Shown here one piece after another: positions 16,551 through 29,055 of a stretch of 64,000 bases of DNA; position 1 is the first letter of the stretch, and every line of letters begins with the position of its first letter. Location: assembly GCF_024748695.1 (NCBI RefSeq), contig NZ_CP087176.1, positions 6,379,501-6,443,500 of the forward strand, in the 5' to 3' direction. This DNA is from Pseudomonas sp. B21-040 (GTDB taxonomy: Bacteria > Pseudomonadota > Gammaproteobacteria > Pseudomonadales > Pseudomonadaceae). The position numbers were made by a program, and so were the translations under genes. The notes beneath the pieces were generated by a model. It saw only the letters and a program-made list of their open reading frames with translations, did not search any database and was not told the DNA's origin.

Positions 16551-17509
16551 GGCGCGTACGCAAACACATCCGCGCGCATTTGATGAGCGTCCATCCCGGC
16601 TTCGACCAAGGCATCCAGCGTGCCATAGACCATCGCCGGAGATCCGCTGGCGTAGACATGCAAGGATTTAAGATCCGGGAAATCCTCACACACTATCTCG
16701 TGCAACATCCCGCAACGCCCTTGCCAACCGCACTGATCACTGACGACTTTGTGCAGGAACAGGTTGGGCAGTTTCAGCCACTCATCCCAATGCTCAATCT
16801 GGTAAAAGTCTTCAGGACGGCGCACGCCCCAATACAGGTGCACTGGATGCTTGAAGCCTGCGGCGCGGCAGTGTTCGATCAGGCTGTGAATCTGGCCCAT
16901 GCCGGTGCCCGCGCCGATCAGCACCAGCGGACCGTCCGGCAACTCTGCAAGGTGGGTATCGCCGAATGGCAGCTCGACCCGCACTATCGGGTTGCGTTGC
17001 AACTGTGCGATCAGGCTCAGCGCACTGTTTTCGCGCGCCAGCACATGGATCTCCAGATCTCGTCCGCCATGGGGTGCCGAGGCCAGCGAGAACGCGGATT
17101 TCTCGCCATTCTCACGTTCGATCATCAAATACTGGCCAGCGTGATAACGCGGTGGCTTACCGGCCGGCGCGCGCAGGCGCACACGCCAGGTGTCGCCGCC
17201 GACGTCCCTGCATTCAATGACCTGACACGACACGCTGCGCACCGGCAGTTCTCCCAGCGCGAGCACGCCATCCCACAGCACGATGCAGTCTTCCAGCGGC
17301 TCTGCTATGCAAGTGTAGAACTCGCCATGGTCACGCACATGGCCTGCCTGCTCGACCCGACCTTCCACCAGCAACGCGCCACATACGTGGCAATTGCCAT
17401 TGCGGCAGCTTTGCGGGCATTCGTAGCCCAGGCGCCGCGCACCATCGAGAATCCGCTCGCCGGGCAGAATCTCTAGCACTGCTCCGGAGGGCTGCAAGGT
17501 TACACGCAT
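16541..17509 (-). CDS. Ferredoxin-NAD(P)H/FAD reductase (CDP-6-deoxy-delta-3,4-glucoseen reductase-like)
   Basis: This 322-residue electron-transfer protein has an N-terminal plant-type [2Fe-2S] domain with cysteines at about 35, 40, 43 and 67 (CPQSCRNGNCHVC ... FYTC). An FAD domain follows (RYHAGQYLMIE, SAFSLASAPH), then an NAD(P) domain (VLIGAGTGMGQIHSLIEH). Databases call this type CDP-6-deoxy-delta-3,4-glucoseen reductase, but no deoxysugar genes are near. The ATG at 17509 overlaps the ubiD stop as ATGA, so it is translationally coupled to ubiD. An accessory role in quinone or prenyl-flavin redox chemistry is a reasonable inference. Confidence 0.85.
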   Translation of the reverse strand: MRVTLQPSGAVLEILPGERILDGARRLGYECPQSCRNGNCHVCGALLVEGRVEQAGHVRDHGEFYTCIAEPLEDCIVLWDGVLALGELPVRSVSCQVIECRDVGGDTWRVRLRAPAGKPPRYHAGQYLMIERENGEKSAFSLASAPHGGRDLEIHVLARENSALSLIAQLQRNPIVRVELPFGDTHLAELPDGPLVLIGAGTGMGQIHSLIEHCRAAGFKHPVHLYWGVRRPEDFYQIEHWDEWLKLPNLFLHKVVSDQCGWQGRCGMLHEIVCEDFPDLKSLHVYASGSPAMVYGTLDALVEAGMDAHQMRADVFAYAPRS

Positions 17510-18975
17510 CAATCTATTCCTAACTGATTCCAGATGGCATCGATCCGTTGGGTCACGGCGTCGTCCTTGACGATCACCCGGCCCCACTCGCGAGTGGTTT
17601 CGCCCGGCCATTTATGCGTGGCATCGAGCCCCATTTTCGACCCCAGGCCTGAGACCGGCGAGGCGAAGTCGAGGTAGTCGATCGGCGTGTTGTCGATCAT
17701 CACCGTGTCGCGCTTGGGGTCCATGCGCGTGGTAATGGCCCAGATCACGTCGTTCCAGTCCCGGGCGTTGATATCGTCGTCAGTGACGATAACGAACTTG
17801 GTGTACATGAACTGTCGCAAAAACGACCAGACACCCAGCATTACCCGCTTGGCGTGCCCCGGATACGACTTCTTCATGGTCACGATGGCCATGCGGTACG
17901 AGCAGCCTTCGGGCGGCAGATAGAAGTCGGTGATTTCCGGGAACTGCTTCTGCAGGATCGGCACGAACACTTCGTTCAGCGCCACACCGAGAATCGCCGG
18001 CTCATCCGGCGGACGGCCGGTGTAAGTGCTGTGGTAAATCGGTTTGATCCGATGCGTGATGCGCTCGACGGTGAACACCGGGAAGCTGTCGACTTCGTTG
18101 TAGTAACCGGTGTGGTCGCCATACGGACCTTCATCGGCCATTTCGCCGGGATGGATCACGCCTTCGAGAATGATCTCGGCAGTCGCAGGGACTTGCAGGT
18201 CGTTGCCCCGGCACTTCACCAGCTCGGTGCGATTGCCGCGCAGCAGACCGGCGAAAGCGTATTCGGAAAGGCTGTCCGGTACCGGCGTCACGGCACCAAG
18301 GATGGTCGCCGGGTCAGCACCCAACGCCACGGACACCGGGAACGGCTGGCCCGGGTGCTTCTCGCACCACTCGCGGTAGTCCAGCGCGCCACCTCGATGG
18401 CTCAACCAGCGCATGATGACCTTGTTGCGGCCAATCACTTGCTGACGGTAGATGCCGAGGTTCTGGCGGTCCTTGTTCGGCCCCTTTGTGACCGTCAGGC
18501 CCCAGGTGATCAACGGGCCGACATCGCCCGGCCAGCAGGTTTGCACGGGGAGCATCGCCAGGTCGACGTCGTCGCCTTCGATGACCACTTCCTGGCACAC
18601 CGCGTCTTTGACGACTTTCGGCGCCATGGCAATGATCTTGCGGAAGATCGGCAACTTCGACCAGGCGTCTTTCAAGCCCTTCGGCGGCTCGGGCTCTTTG
18701 AGGAAGGCCAGCAGCTTGCCGATCTCGCGCAGCTCGCTGACCGACTCGGCGCCCATGCCCATGGCGACCCGCTCGGGGGTGCCAAACAGGTTGCCGAGCA
18801 CCGGAATGTCGTAGCCGGTAGGGTTTTCGAACAGCAGCGCCGGCCCCTTGGCCCGCAGCGTGCGATCACAGACTTCGGTCATCTCCAGCACTGGAGAGAC
18901 GGGGATCTGGATGCGTTTCAACTCTCCGCGCTGCTCAAGCTGCTGCACGAAATCCCGAAGGTCCTTGAATTTCAT
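17509..18975 (-). CDS. ubiD: 3-octaprenyl-4-hydroxybenzoate decarboxylase
   Basis: This 488-residue prenylated-FMN-dependent decarboxylase removes the carboxyl group from the prenylated 4-hydroxybenzoate in ubiquinone synthesis. Family features include [22 protein letters not shown] at the start, [41 protein letters not shown] in the middle and [20 protein letters not shown] for the acidic active-site region. The ATG at 18975 is chosen from family alignment; a GTG four codons upstream is possible. The [2Fe-2S] reductase gene overlaps its stop. Confidence 0.96.
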   Translation of the reverse strand: MKFKDLRDFVQQLEQRGELKRIQIPVSPVLEMTEVCDRTLRAKGPALLFENPTGYDIPVLGNLFGTPERVAMGMGAESVSELREIGKLLAFLKEPEPPKGLKDAWSKLPIFRKIIAMAPKVVKDAVCQEVVIEGDDVDLAMLPVQTCWPGDVGPLITWGLTVTKGPNKDRQNLGIYRQQVIGRNKVIMRWLSHRGGALDYREWCEKHPGQPFPVSVALGADPATILGAVTPVPDSLSEYAFAGLLRGNRTELVKCRGNDLQVPATAEIILEGVIHPGEMADEGPYGDHTGYYNEVDSFPVFTVERITHRIKPIYHSTYTGRPPDEPAILGVALNEVFVPILQKQFPEITDFYLPPEGCSYRMAIVTMKKSYPGHAKRVMLGVWSFLRQFMYTKFVIVTDDDINARDWNDVIWAITTRMDPKRDTVMIDNTPIDYLDFASPVSGLGSKMGLDATHKWPGETTREWGRVIVKDDAVTQRIDAIWNQLGID

Positions 18976-19044
18976 TGACGATGGCACCCCTAAAATAGGC
19001 GTACATCCTACCTGCTCTGCCGTCCGCTGGCAGCTTATCGCTGT

Positions 19045-21048
19045 TCAGTTGGCTGCATTCGCGTTGCCATTGCCCAGTGCTGCCCGTGCTCGCAAGTGCT
19101 TGAACAACGGCTCAAGGACCGGGGCGATGAACCGCGCGCCGGCCTCGGACAGGTGATTGGTGTCGGTGTACAACGACTGACCACCGAGTTCGGCGCGGCA
19201 AAGTCCCGCTTCATCACACAGCACCGGCGCCGGATCCACCACCGTCACGCCCGGGTTGGCTTGCGCCAGTTGCGTGAACAGTTGACTGATGAACGCTTGG
19301 CGCTTGAGGTGTTCAGTCACCGCCAGCCCCACGTCGTCGGTCGGGCGATGCAGCATCGCCAGGCGGCTGAGACGATAAGGCGGACTGAAGGTTTGCAGCG
19401 GCGCTTCCTTTACCAGCCAGACGCGATGCCCACCCTCTCGTAGCTGCCGCACGGTCGCCTGTAATCCTTCGGCCAATCGTTGCTCGGCGATGGCGCGGTC
19501 ATAACGGCCACGGGCGTCCGTCAGGACATGACCAAGATCGCCTTTCACATCGCCATACAGATACAGACTCCAGTGCGCGACCAGCACCACATCGCCGACC
19601 GATTGCCGGGTCAAGGCTTGTTCGACCCGGCGATTGAACCGGGCACACTGCGCTTCATGCTCCAGCCCTTCAACCGGGATGCAGCCGGGGGAGCTGGCGA
19701 GCATCACACTGACACCGTGCTGGTGCGCCCCCTCATCGAACACCGGGATCAGTGCGGCGGCATGACTGTCACCCCAGACCAGCGCCGTTGATACGGTCGG
19801 CGTTGGCGTGCCGTAGTGACAAAAGAGTTGGTCGTCCGGGGTTTTGTCGTCGGCCAGGCAGCGCATCAGTTCCGGCCGCCACTCCTTCGCTTTGGCGTAT
19901 TGAAGGGCCTGTTCAGATAAGCGCGAGGGTAATCCATCGGTCCAGCGCAATGCCTGACCGGCCAGGCCGAGCACCAGCACACCGCACGCGGCGGCAAGCA
20001 GGATCTGCCGGCGCCCCGCCCACAACCGCCGCTCGCGAAACGGCGTCTCGACAAATCGCCACGACAGATAACCCAACACCAGGCTGAGCAAGATCAATCC
20101 TGTGATATCGAAAGGGCCAAGCTCATCAAGACTGGCGTAGTTGGCAAAAACAAACACCGGCCAGTGCCACAAGTACCAGGAATAGGAAATCAGCCCGAGA
20201 CCGACCAGCACACGACTGGCCAGCAGTCTGCCGACAAATGTCGGCTGATGCCCGTTGGCCCGGATCAGCGCGACCACACCGAGTGTCGGCAGCAATGCCG
20301 CAGCACCGGGAAATGGCGTGCTTTTGTCGTAGCACAACACCGCCAACAGAATCAGCGCCAAGCCAGCCAGGCTGATCGCTTGTGCCCCCATCGTTGTCAG
20401 ACGCCATTGGCTTCTGGGCGCAACGGCCAGCATGCCACCGGCCAACAGCTCCCAGGCACGCATCGGCAACAGGAAAAATGCTTTTTCAGGGTGATGCGCA
20501 ACGGCCCACACACTGAGCCCGAACGACACCAGCAACACGGCGAACAGCGCCAGTCGCCAATGTTTCAGGCGACTCGACAGCAGGATCAGCAGTAACGGAA
20601 AAACAATGTAGAACTGCTCCTCAACCGCCAGCGACCACGTATGCAGCAACGGCTTGAGGTCGGAAGCCACATCAAAGTAACCATCCTGACGCATGAACAA
20701 GAGGTTGGAGACGAACATCACCTGGTAGCGCACCGAGCGGCCCAGCTCTTCGTAATCCTTGGGCGCCAGCAGGAACCAGCCGACTGCGAGCACGGCAGCG
20801 ATCATCACGAACAGCGCGGGCAGGATTCGCCGCGCGCGACGGGCCCAGAAATCGACAAAACTGAAGCGCCCGGCCTGTCGCTGATTCCAGATAATCGAGG
20901 TAATCAGGTAGCCGGAAATCACAAAAAAGATGTCTACACCGACGAAACCGCCGGTGAAGCCAGGAACACCGAAATGGAACAACACCACCGCAATCACGGC
21001 GATTGCGCGTAAGCCGTCGATGTCTCTTCGATAAGCAAGCGTGGTCAT
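19045..21048 (-). CDS. OafA/YrhL-type acyltransferase with C-terminal SGNH domain
   Basis: This 667-residue membrane protein has an N-terminal acyltransferase-3 domain of about ten spans: YRRDIDGLRAIAVIAVVLFHFGVPGFTGGFVGVDIFFVISGYLIT at residues 5-49. An extracytoplasmic SGNH domain follows, with block I VWGDSHAAALIPVF near residue 430 and the catalytic DTNHLSEAGA near the C-terminus. Such proteins O-acetylate surface polysaccharides. The ATG at 21048 is preferred to a TTG 15 bases upstream. It stands alone between ubiD and rho and may be an accessory insertion into the core order. The target glycan is unknown. Confidence 0.9.
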   Translation of the reverse strand: MTTLAYRRDIDGLRAIAVIAVVLFHFGVPGFTGGFVGVDIFFVISGYLITSIIWNQRQAGRFSFVDFWARRARRILPALFVMIAAVLAVGWFLLAPKDYEELGRSVRYQVMFVSNLLFMRQDGYFDVASDLKPLLHTWSLAVEEQFYIVFPLLLILLSSRLKHWRLALFAVLLVSFGLSVWAVAHHPEKAFFLLPMRAWELLAGGMLAVAPRSQWRLTTMGAQAISLAGLALILLAVLCYDKSTPFPGAAALLPTLGVVALIRANGHQPTFVGRLLASRVLVGLGLISYSWYLWHWPVFVFANYASLDELGPFDITGLILLSLVLGYLSWRFVETPFRERRLWAGRRQILLAAACGVLVLGLAGQALRWTDGLPSRLSEQALQYAKAKEWRPELMRCLADDKTPDDQLFCHYGTPTPTVSTALVWGDSHAAALIPVFDEGAHQHGVSVMLASSPGCIPVEGLEHEAQCARFNRRVEQALTRQSVGDVVLVAHWSLYLYGDVKGDLGHVLTDARGRYDRAIAEQRLAEGLQATVRQLREGGHRVWLVKEAPLQTFSPPYRLSRLAMLHRPTDDVGLAVTEHLKRQAFISQLFTQLAQANPGVTVVDPAPVLCDEAGLCRAELGGQSLYTDTNHLSEAGARFIAPVLEPLFKHLRARAALGNGNANAAN

Positions 21049-21144
21049 AAGCAAGAAAGCCAATCAGTTGAAATTATTGGGGTCGCACGCCCAATTCGCT
21101 TTTGTACTGACCAACCGTCACCACAAACCTCCCTTTTTTTTTGC

Positions 21145-21178
21145 AAAAAAAAATGGCGTCCCGAAGGACGCCATTTTT
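21145..21178 (-). terminator. Bidirectional-type terminator after rho
   Basis: The stem TGGCGTCC/GGACGCCA with a CGAA tetraloop is flanked by nine A on one side and TTTTT on the other. On the minus strand it gives a T-tract directly after the rho gene. Confidence 0.92.
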
Positions 21179-21196
21179 AGCGGCTTGTAAACCGTC

Positions 21197-22456
<1,260 letters not shown>

Positions 22457-22651
22457 ATAGGAATGACGTAATCATTTATGGAGGGGGGAAATTAAGCTTT
22501 TGGCTTAATGAGGCCGCGCCGCGGAGAAGGCGACAGGATCGCGTACTTATTCGAAAAGGAGTGCGTCGGCGACGGCTAGCAGGGGGCAATGGAGAAACCA
22601 GTGCGGGGCCGAATGTACCACCTGAGTTTCGGAGCGTCTAGCCCTCAATAA
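22457..22651 (-). promoter_or_regulatory. Rho leader region (about 195 bp)
   Basis: The minus-strand leader between the trxA terminator and the rho ATG is rich in pyrimidines in its middle part (for example GTTTCTCCATTGCCCCCTGC). It has a TTAAGC-CAAAA-GCTTAA hairpin close to the start codon. In other bacteria Rho represses itself by acting on its own leader; this C-rich, low-G stretch would suit that, but it is inference. Confidence 0.45.
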
Positions 22652-22684
22652 CGAAAAGGCCCCGCAATATGCGGGGCCTTTTTG
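22652..22684 (-). terminator. Terminator after trxA
   Basis: The stem AAAAGGCCCCGC/GCGGGGCCTTTTT with a short AATAT loop lies 20 bp downstream of the trxA stop on the minus strand, separating trxA from rho. Confidence 0.93.
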
Positions 22685-22703
22685 ATGACGCTTTGATCAA
22701 CGC

Positions 22704-23033
22704 TTAGATGTTGGCGTCGAGGAAGGCAGCCAGTTGCGACTTCGACAGCGCGCCGACCTTGGTCGCTTCAACGTTGCCGTTCTTGAACAGCATCAGCGTC
22801 GGGATACCACGCACGCCATGCTTGGCCGGGGTTTCCTGGTTTTCGTCGATGTTCAATTTGGCAACGGTCAGCTTGCCTTTGTAGGTTTCAGCAATTTCGT
22901 CCAGAACAGGAGCGATCATTTTGCAAGGGCCGCACCATTCAGCCCAGTAGTCGACCAGTACAGCGCCTTCGGCCTTGAGTACGTCGGCCTCGAAGCTAGC
23001 GTCGCTAACGTGTTTGATAAGATCGCTGCTCAT
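22704..23033 (-). CDS. trxA: Thioredoxin 1
   Basis: This 109-residue cytosolic disulfide reductase has the active site [11 protein letters not shown], with the redox cysteines at 34 and 37 and the cis-Pro loop [17 protein letters not shown] ribosome site lies 7 bp before the ATG. It is a single-gene unit with its own terminator, upstream of rho as in other gammaproteobacteria. Confidence 0.99.
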   Translation of the reverse strand: MSSDLIKHVSDASFEADVLKAEGAVLVDYWAEWCGPCKMIAPVLDEIAETYKGKLTVAKLNIDENQETPAKHGVRGIPTLMLFKNGNVEATKVGALSKSQLAAFLDANI

Positions 23034-23173
23034 GGAAGTCTCCAGGTTGTAAGCAAAAAAACGTGGCCCATCATAGCTGCCCTTCCCTTGTTCAGGAAGG
23101 TGCAGATGATTGAGTCTCGCTATGGTGCTGCATGAGTTTGGGTATAGCTCATATCCCTGCCTGGCGAGAATTC

Positions 23174-23223
23174 GTGGCGAGGGGGGCTGCTTCGCCGCTC
23201 AACGGGGCGAGCCCCTCGCCACA
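23174..23223. repeat. Dispersed palindromic repeat (GTGGCGAGGGGGCT type)
   Basis: GTGGCGAGGGGGGCT at the left pairs with GAGCCCCTCGCCAC at the right around a CTTCGCCGCTCAACGGG centre. This is a different repeat family from the GTGGGAGCGGG REPs in this window. It lies between the divergent trxA and ppx genes. Confidence 0.8.
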
Positions 23224-23317
23224 GGGTTGTGCTGGATCAAGGCTTTGAACACTGCGCGTTGGCGCCAGCCTTTGATCGTGGCACGATGTCGAGGTTATCG
23301 ACCGAGACCCCCTGACC

Positions 23318-24820
23318 ATGCCGCAATCCCAAGCCAAGAATCTGTCCCTGATCGCCGCAATAGACCTGGGCTCCAACAGCTTTCACATGGTCGTGGCCAA
23401 GGCCCAGAACGGCGAAATCCGTATTCTCGAGCGTCTCGGGGAGAAGGTTCAACTGGCCGCAGGCATCGACGAAGAACGCCACCTCAACGAAGAATCCATG
23501 CAGCGAGGGCTCGACTGCCTCAAGCGTTTTGCCCAACTGATCAACGGTATGCCCCCGGGTGCCGTCCGCATCGTCGGCACCAACGCCCTGCGTGAAGCGC
23601 GCAACCGCGCCGAATTCATCCGCCGCGCCGAAGAAATTCTCGGCCACCCGGTGGAAGTCATCTCCGGTCGTGAAGAAGCGCGCCTGATCTACCTTGGCGT
23701 CTCCCACACCCTCGCAGACACCCCGGGCAAGCGCCTGGTGGCCGACATCGGCGGCGGCAGTACCGAATTCATCATCGGCCAGCGCTTCGAACCGCTGCTG
23801 CGCGAAAGCCTGCAAATGGGTTGCGTCAGCTACACCCAGCGCTATTTCAAGGATGGCAAGATCACCCCGGCCCGTTACGCCCAGGCGTACACCGCCGCGC
23901 GGCTGGAGATCATGAGCATCGAGCATGCCCTGCATCGCCTGACCTGGGATGAAGCCATTGGCTCCTCGGGCACCATTCGCGCCATCGGCCTGGCACTGAA
24001 GGCCGGCGGCCACGGCACAGGCGAAGTGAATGCCGAAGGCCTGGCCTGGCTCAAACGCAAGCTGATCAAGCTCGGCGACGTCGAGAAAATCGACTTCGAC
24101 GGCATCAAGCCCGACCGCCGGGCCATTTTCCCGGCAGGCCTGGCGATTCTCGAAGCGATTTTCGACTCGCTCGAACTGCAACGCATGGACCACTGCGAAG
24201 GCGCCCTGCGTGAAGGCGTGCTCTACGATCTGTTGGGCCGTCATCATCACGAAGACGTCCGTGAACGCACACTCAGTTCGCTGATGGAGCGTTATCACGT
24301 CGACCTGGAACAAGCGGCGCGGGTCGAGCGCAAGGCGCTGCACGCCTTCGATCAAGTGGCCGAGGATTGGGACCTGGACGATGGCGTCTGGCGTGAACTG
24401 CTCGGCTGGGCTGCCAAGGTCCATGAAGTGGGCCTGGACATCGCCCACTATCAGTACCACAAGCATGGCGCCTACCTGATCGAGCACTCGGACCTGGCCG
24501 GGTTCTCTCGCGAAGACCAGCAAATGCTGGCGCTGCTGGTGCGCGGTCACCGACGCAATATTCCCAAGGACAAATTCGCCGAGATCGGCGATGACGGCAC
24601 CAAGCTGATCCGTCTGTGCGTGCTGCTGCGCTTTGCGATCCTGTTCCATCACATCCGCGGCACCCAGCAAATGCCTCAGGTGGAATTGAAAGCCAATGGC
24701 AACAGCCTGGAAGTGGTATTCCCGGACAAATGGCTGGACGACAACCAGCTGACCCAGGCCGACTTCGCCATTGAAGCGGAATGGCTCACCCGCGTCGATA
24801 TCGTTCTGAACGCACGCTAA
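23318..24820 (+). CDS. ppx: Exopolyphosphatase
   Basis: This 500-residue actin-fold enzyme removes terminal phosphates from polyphosphate (and may act on pppGpp). The two phosphate loops are visible: [20 protein letters not shown] near residues 10-29 and [19 protein letters not shown] near residue 145. The C-terminal half contains the HD-like helical domain ([38 protein letters not shown]). It converges on ppk, so polymer synthesis and breakdown are encoded tail to tail. Confidence 0.97.
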   Translation: MPQSQAKNLSLIAAIDLGSNSFHMVVAKAQNGEIRILERLGEKVQLAAGIDEERHLNEESMQRGLDCLKRFAQLINGMPPGAVRIVGTNALREARNRAEFIRRAEEILGHPVEVISGREEARLIYLGVSHTLADTPGKRLVADIGGGSTEFIIGQRFEPLLRESLQMGCVSYTQRYFKDGKITPARYAQAYTAARLEIMSIEHALHRLTWDEAIGSSGTIRAIGLALKAGGHGTGEVNAEGLAWLKRKLIKLGDVEKIDFDGIKPDRRAIFPAGLAILEAIFDSLELQRMDHCEGALREGVLYDLLGRHHHEDVRERTLSSLMERYHVDLEQAARVERKALHAFDQVAEDWDLDDGVWRELLGWAAKVHEVGLDIAHYQYHKHGAYLIEHSDLAGFSREDQQMLALLVRGHRRNIPKDKFAEIGDDGTKLIRLCVLLRFAILFHHIRGTQQMPQVELKANGNSLEVVFPDKWLDDNQLTQADFAIEAEWLTRVDIVLNAR

Positions 24821-24831
24821 AACACCCTTCG

Positions 24832-24897
24832 GTAGGAGCTCAGCTTGCTGGCGATGGCGATCTAATGGACGTCATCGCCAGCAAGCTGTGCTCCTAC
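24832..24897. repeat. Inverted REP-like pair (GTAGGAGC...CAGCTTGCTGGCGATGG)
   Basis: GTAGGAGCTCAGCTTGCTGGCGATGG and its near complement face each other across a 14-bp centre, 11 bp after the ppx stop. It is a distinct REP variant with GTAGGAGC ends. Confidence 0.85.
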
Positions 24898-24910
24898 AGG
24901 GAGGCAGGTG

Positions 24911-24946
24911 AAAAAAAGGGCGATCCACATGGATCGCCCTTTTTTT
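24911..24946. terminator. Bidirectional terminator between ppx and ppk
   Basis: The stem GGGCGATCC/GGATCGCCC with an ACAT loop is flanked by seven A and seven T, giving a T-tract on either strand. It serves the convergent ppx and ppk genes. Confidence 0.95.
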
Positions 24947-24962
24947 GCCCACCGGGTTCGCG

Positions 24963-27182
24963 TTAACGCACGGTCAGGATCGGACTGCCCAAACGTTCCA
25001 GCAACGTCGCCTGGGCGCTGCGCGGGTTCTGGTTGCCGGTCGGTGTGTTACGGATGTATCGACCGTCCGACTGCAGGCTCCAGCTGTGGGTGTTATCGGT
25101 GAGGTACAGCTCCAGCTCTTTCTTGACCCGCACAATCAGCTTGCGACCTTCCACCGGGAAGCAGGTCTCGACCCGCTTGTCGAGGTTGCGCTCCATCCAG
25201 TCGGCACTGGACAGGAACATCTGCTCGTCACCGCCGTTGAGGAAGTAGAAGACCCGGGTGTGTTCCAGGAAGCGGCCGATGATCGAACGTACGTGGATGT
25301 TGTGCGAAACCCCGGCGATGCCTGGACGCAGGCAGCACATGCCGCGCACGATCAGGTCGATACGCACCCCGGACTGACTGGCCTTGTACAGCGCGCGGAT
25401 GATCTTCGGATCGGTCAGCGAGTTGAACTTGGCGATGATGTGCGCCGGTTTGCCGTCGAGGGCGAACTGCGTCTCTCGGGCAATCATGTCGAGCATGCCC
25501 TTCTTCAGGGTGAACGGCGCGTGCAGCAACTTCTTCATGCGCAGGGTCTTACCCATGCCGATCAACTGACTGAACAGTTTGCCGACGTCTTCGCACAAGG
25601 CGTCGTCGGAGGTCAGCAGGCTGTAGTCGGTATACAGACGGGCGTTGCCAGCGTGGTAGTTGCCCGTGCCCAAGTGTGCGTAACGGACGATTTCGCCCGC
25701 CTCGCGACGCAGGATCAGCATCATCTTGGCGTGGGTCTTGAAGCCGACCACACCGTAGATCACTACCGCACCGGCCGCTTGCAGACGGCTGGCCAGTTGC
25801 AGGTTGGACTCTTCGTCGAATCGCGCACGCAACTCGATGACCGCCGTGACCTCTTTACCGTTACGCGCCGCATCCACCAGCGCATCGACGATTTCCGAGT
25901 TGGCGCCGGAGCGGTACAGGGTCTGACGCACAGCCAACACGTGCGGGTCTTTGGCGGCCTGACGCAGCAGGTCGACCACCGGGGTAAACGATTCGAACGG
26001 GTGCAGCAACAGGATGTCCTGCTTGCTGATCACGCTGAAGATGTTTTCGCTGTTTTGCAGCAGTTTCGGGATCTGCGGGGTGAACGGCAGGTATTGCAGT
26101 TCGCGCTGGCTGTCCAGGCCGGTGATGCTGAACAGGCGCGTCAGGTTCACCGGACCGTTGACTTGATACAGCTCGGTCTCGCCCAGGTTGAACTGTTTGA
26201 GCAAATAATCGGACAGGTGTTTCGGGCAAGTGTCGGCCACTTCCAGACGCACCGCATCGCCATAACGACGGGAGAACAGCTCGCCGCGCAATGCGCGCGC
26301 CAGGTCTTCGACATCCTCGGAGTCCAGCGCCAGGTCGGCGTTTCGGGTCAGGCGGAACTGGTAGCAGCCCTTGACCTTCATGCCCTGGAACAGATCATCG
26401 GCGTGGGCGTGGATCATCGACGACAGGAACACATAGTTGTCGCCGGCGCCGCCGACTTCTTCCGGCACCTTGATGATCCGCGGCAGCAAACGCGGCGCCG
26501 GGATGATCGCCAGACCGGAATCGCGACCAAAGGCGTCGACGCCTTCGAGCTCGACGATGAAGTTCAGGCTCTTGTTCACCAACAACGGGAACGGGTGCGT
26601 CGGGTCGAGACCGATCGGCGTAATGATCGGGGCAATTTCGTCGCGGAAGTAACGGCGAACCCAAGTCTTGAGCTTGGCCGTCCAGTAGCGGCGACGGATG
26701 AAGCGGACCTGATGTTTTTCCAGTTCCGGCAACAGAATGTCGTTGAGGATCGCGTACTGGCGGTCAACGTGACCGTGTACCAGTTCGCTGATGCGGGCCA
26801 GGGCCTGATGCGGTTGCAGACCATCGGCGCCGGCTTGTTCACGGGCGAAGGTGATCTGCTTTTTAAGACCTGCCACACGAATTTCGAAGAACTCGTCCAG
26901 GTTGCTGGAGAAGATCAGCAGAAACTTCAGCCGCTCAAGCAATGGATAGGACTCATCCAGCGCCTGCTCAAGCACGCGGATGTTGAATTGCAGTTGCGAG
27001 AGCTCGCGATGGATGTACAGGCTGCTGTCATCCAGTCCGGGAATGGCAATCGCTGGCGCCGCTGCGGCGGCTTCGGCCACCACGGGCGGAGCGGGCTCCA
27101 GCTCCGGTGGGGTTTCGGCGATTTGCTCGACCACGGGTTGAGCCTCTTTTACAGCAACTTCAGTGAGTCCTTCGGTATTCAT
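24963..27182 (-). CDS. ppk: Polyphosphate kinase
   Basis: This 739-residue enzyme makes polyphosphate from ATP. After an acidic, Pro/Ala-rich N-terminal extension of about 45 residues, the core begins [25 protein letters not shown]. The HKD-type catalytic segments are seen in [25 protein letters not shown] (autophosphorylated His region) and [35 protein letters not shown]. The disordered extension is longer than in E. coli PPK. It lies downstream of hemB (18 bp), so they may share transcripts. Confidence 0.97.
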   Translation of the reverse strand: MNTEGLTEVAVKEAQPVVEQIAETPPELEPAPPVVAEAAAAAPAIAIPGLDDSSLYIHRELSQLQFNIRVLEQALDESYPLLERLKFLLIFSSNLDEFFEIRVAGLKKQITFAREQAGADGLQPHQALARISELVHGHVDRQYAILNDILLPELEKHQVRFIRRRYWTAKLKTWVRRYFRDEIAPIITPIGLDPTHPFPLLVNKSLNFIVELEGVDAFGRDSGLAIIPAPRLLPRIIKVPEEVGGAGDNYVFLSSMIHAHADDLFQGMKVKGCYQFRLTRNADLALDSEDVEDLARALRGELFSRRYGDAVRLEVADTCPKHLSDYLLKQFNLGETELYQVNGPVNLTRLFSITGLDSQRELQYLPFTPQIPKLLQNSENIFSVISKQDILLLHPFESFTPVVDLLRQAAKDPHVLAVRQTLYRSGANSEIVDALVDAARNGKEVTAVIELRARFDEESNLQLASRLQAAGAVVIYGVVGFKTHAKMMLILRREAGEIVRYAHLGTGNYHAGNARLYTDYSLLTSDDALCEDVGKLFSQLIGMGKTLRMKKLLHAPFTLKKGMLDMIARETQFALDGKPAHIIAKFNSLTDPKIIRALYKASQSGVRIDLIVRGMCCLRPGIAGVSHNIHVRSIIGRFLEHTRVFYFLNGGDEQMFLSSADWMERNLDKRVETCFPVEGRKLIVRVKKELELYLTDNTHSWSLQSDGRYIRNTPTGNQNPRSAQATLLERLGSPILTVR

Positions 27183-27200
27183 GAAATGTTCCTGGGAGGG

Positions 27201-28235
<1,035 letters not shown>

Positions 28236-28422
28236 TTACGGGCGAGCGTGACAGTTATAAGCGACCATTATGACCAACGCATGACAGTTATGTGCACCCC
28301 TGTGACAGGTAGCCGCATTCCATTGTCATTGTAGGAAATGTTCACGTCGAGACACATTTGGACACTTTCATGAATGTGCACGAAGGGTTAGGCTGCGCGT
28401 TCATTTCGCCAGCACCCAGACA

Positions 28423-29055
28423 ATGCTCCAACAATTTCTGCATGACTTTGGCTACTTTGCCTTGTTCCTCGGCACGTTCTTCGAAGGCGAAACCATTCTT
28501 GTGCTCGCAGGCTTCCTCGCGTTCCGCGGATACATGGACATCAACCTGGTGGTGGTCGTGGCGTTCTTCGGCAGTTATGCCGGCGATCAGCTGTGGTACT
28601 TCCTGGGGCGCAAGCACGGGCGAAAACTGCTGGCACGCAAGCCGCGCTGGCAAATGATGGGCGACCGGGCGCTGGAACACATCCGCAAGCACCCGGACAT
28701 CTGGGTGCTGAGCTTCCGCTTTGTCTACGGTTTGCGCACGGTGATGCCAGTGGCCATCGGCCTGTCAGGCTATCCACCGGGACGTTACCTGCTGCTCAAC
28801 GGAATTGGGGCCGCGATCTGGGCGGCGGCCCTGGCGGCGGCGGCCTACCACTTTGGCGCCGTACTGGAAGGCATGCTCGGCAGCGTCAAGAAATATGAAT
28901 TGTGGGTACTCGGCGCCTTGCTGGTGCTGGGACTTGGCCTGTGGCTGCGCCGACGGTTCAAAAATGCGCGTCTGGCGAAGAAGATATACGCCGAGGAGCA
29001 AGCCTTGAAAGCCAGACAGGCTACCGTCGAAGCGACTAAGACGCCAAGCGAGTGA
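28423..29055 (+). CDS. DedA family inner-membrane protein
   Basis: A 210-residue membrane protein with the DedA/SNARE-associated signature: FGYFALFLGTFFEGETILVLAGFLAFRGYMDINLVVVVAFFGSYAGDQLWYFLGRKHGRKLLARKP, then FRFVYGLRTVMPVAIGLSGYPPGRYLLLNGIGAAIWA. The acidic and basic residues at these loops are those needed for DedA function. Members act as lipid (undecaprenyl phosphate or phospholipid) translocases at the inner membrane. The last 20 bp overlap the convergent sterol desaturase-family gene. Confidence 0.92.
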   Translation: MLQQFLHDFGYFALFLGTFFEGETILVLAGFLAFRGYMDINLVVVVAFFGSYAGDQLWYFLGRKHGRKLLARKPRWQMMGDRALEHIRKHPDIWVLSFRFVYGLRTVMPVAIGLSGYPPGRYLLLNGIGAAIWAAALAAAAYHFGAVLEGMLGSVKKYELWVLGALLVLGLGLWLRRRFKNARLAKKIYAEEQALKARQATVEATKTPSE

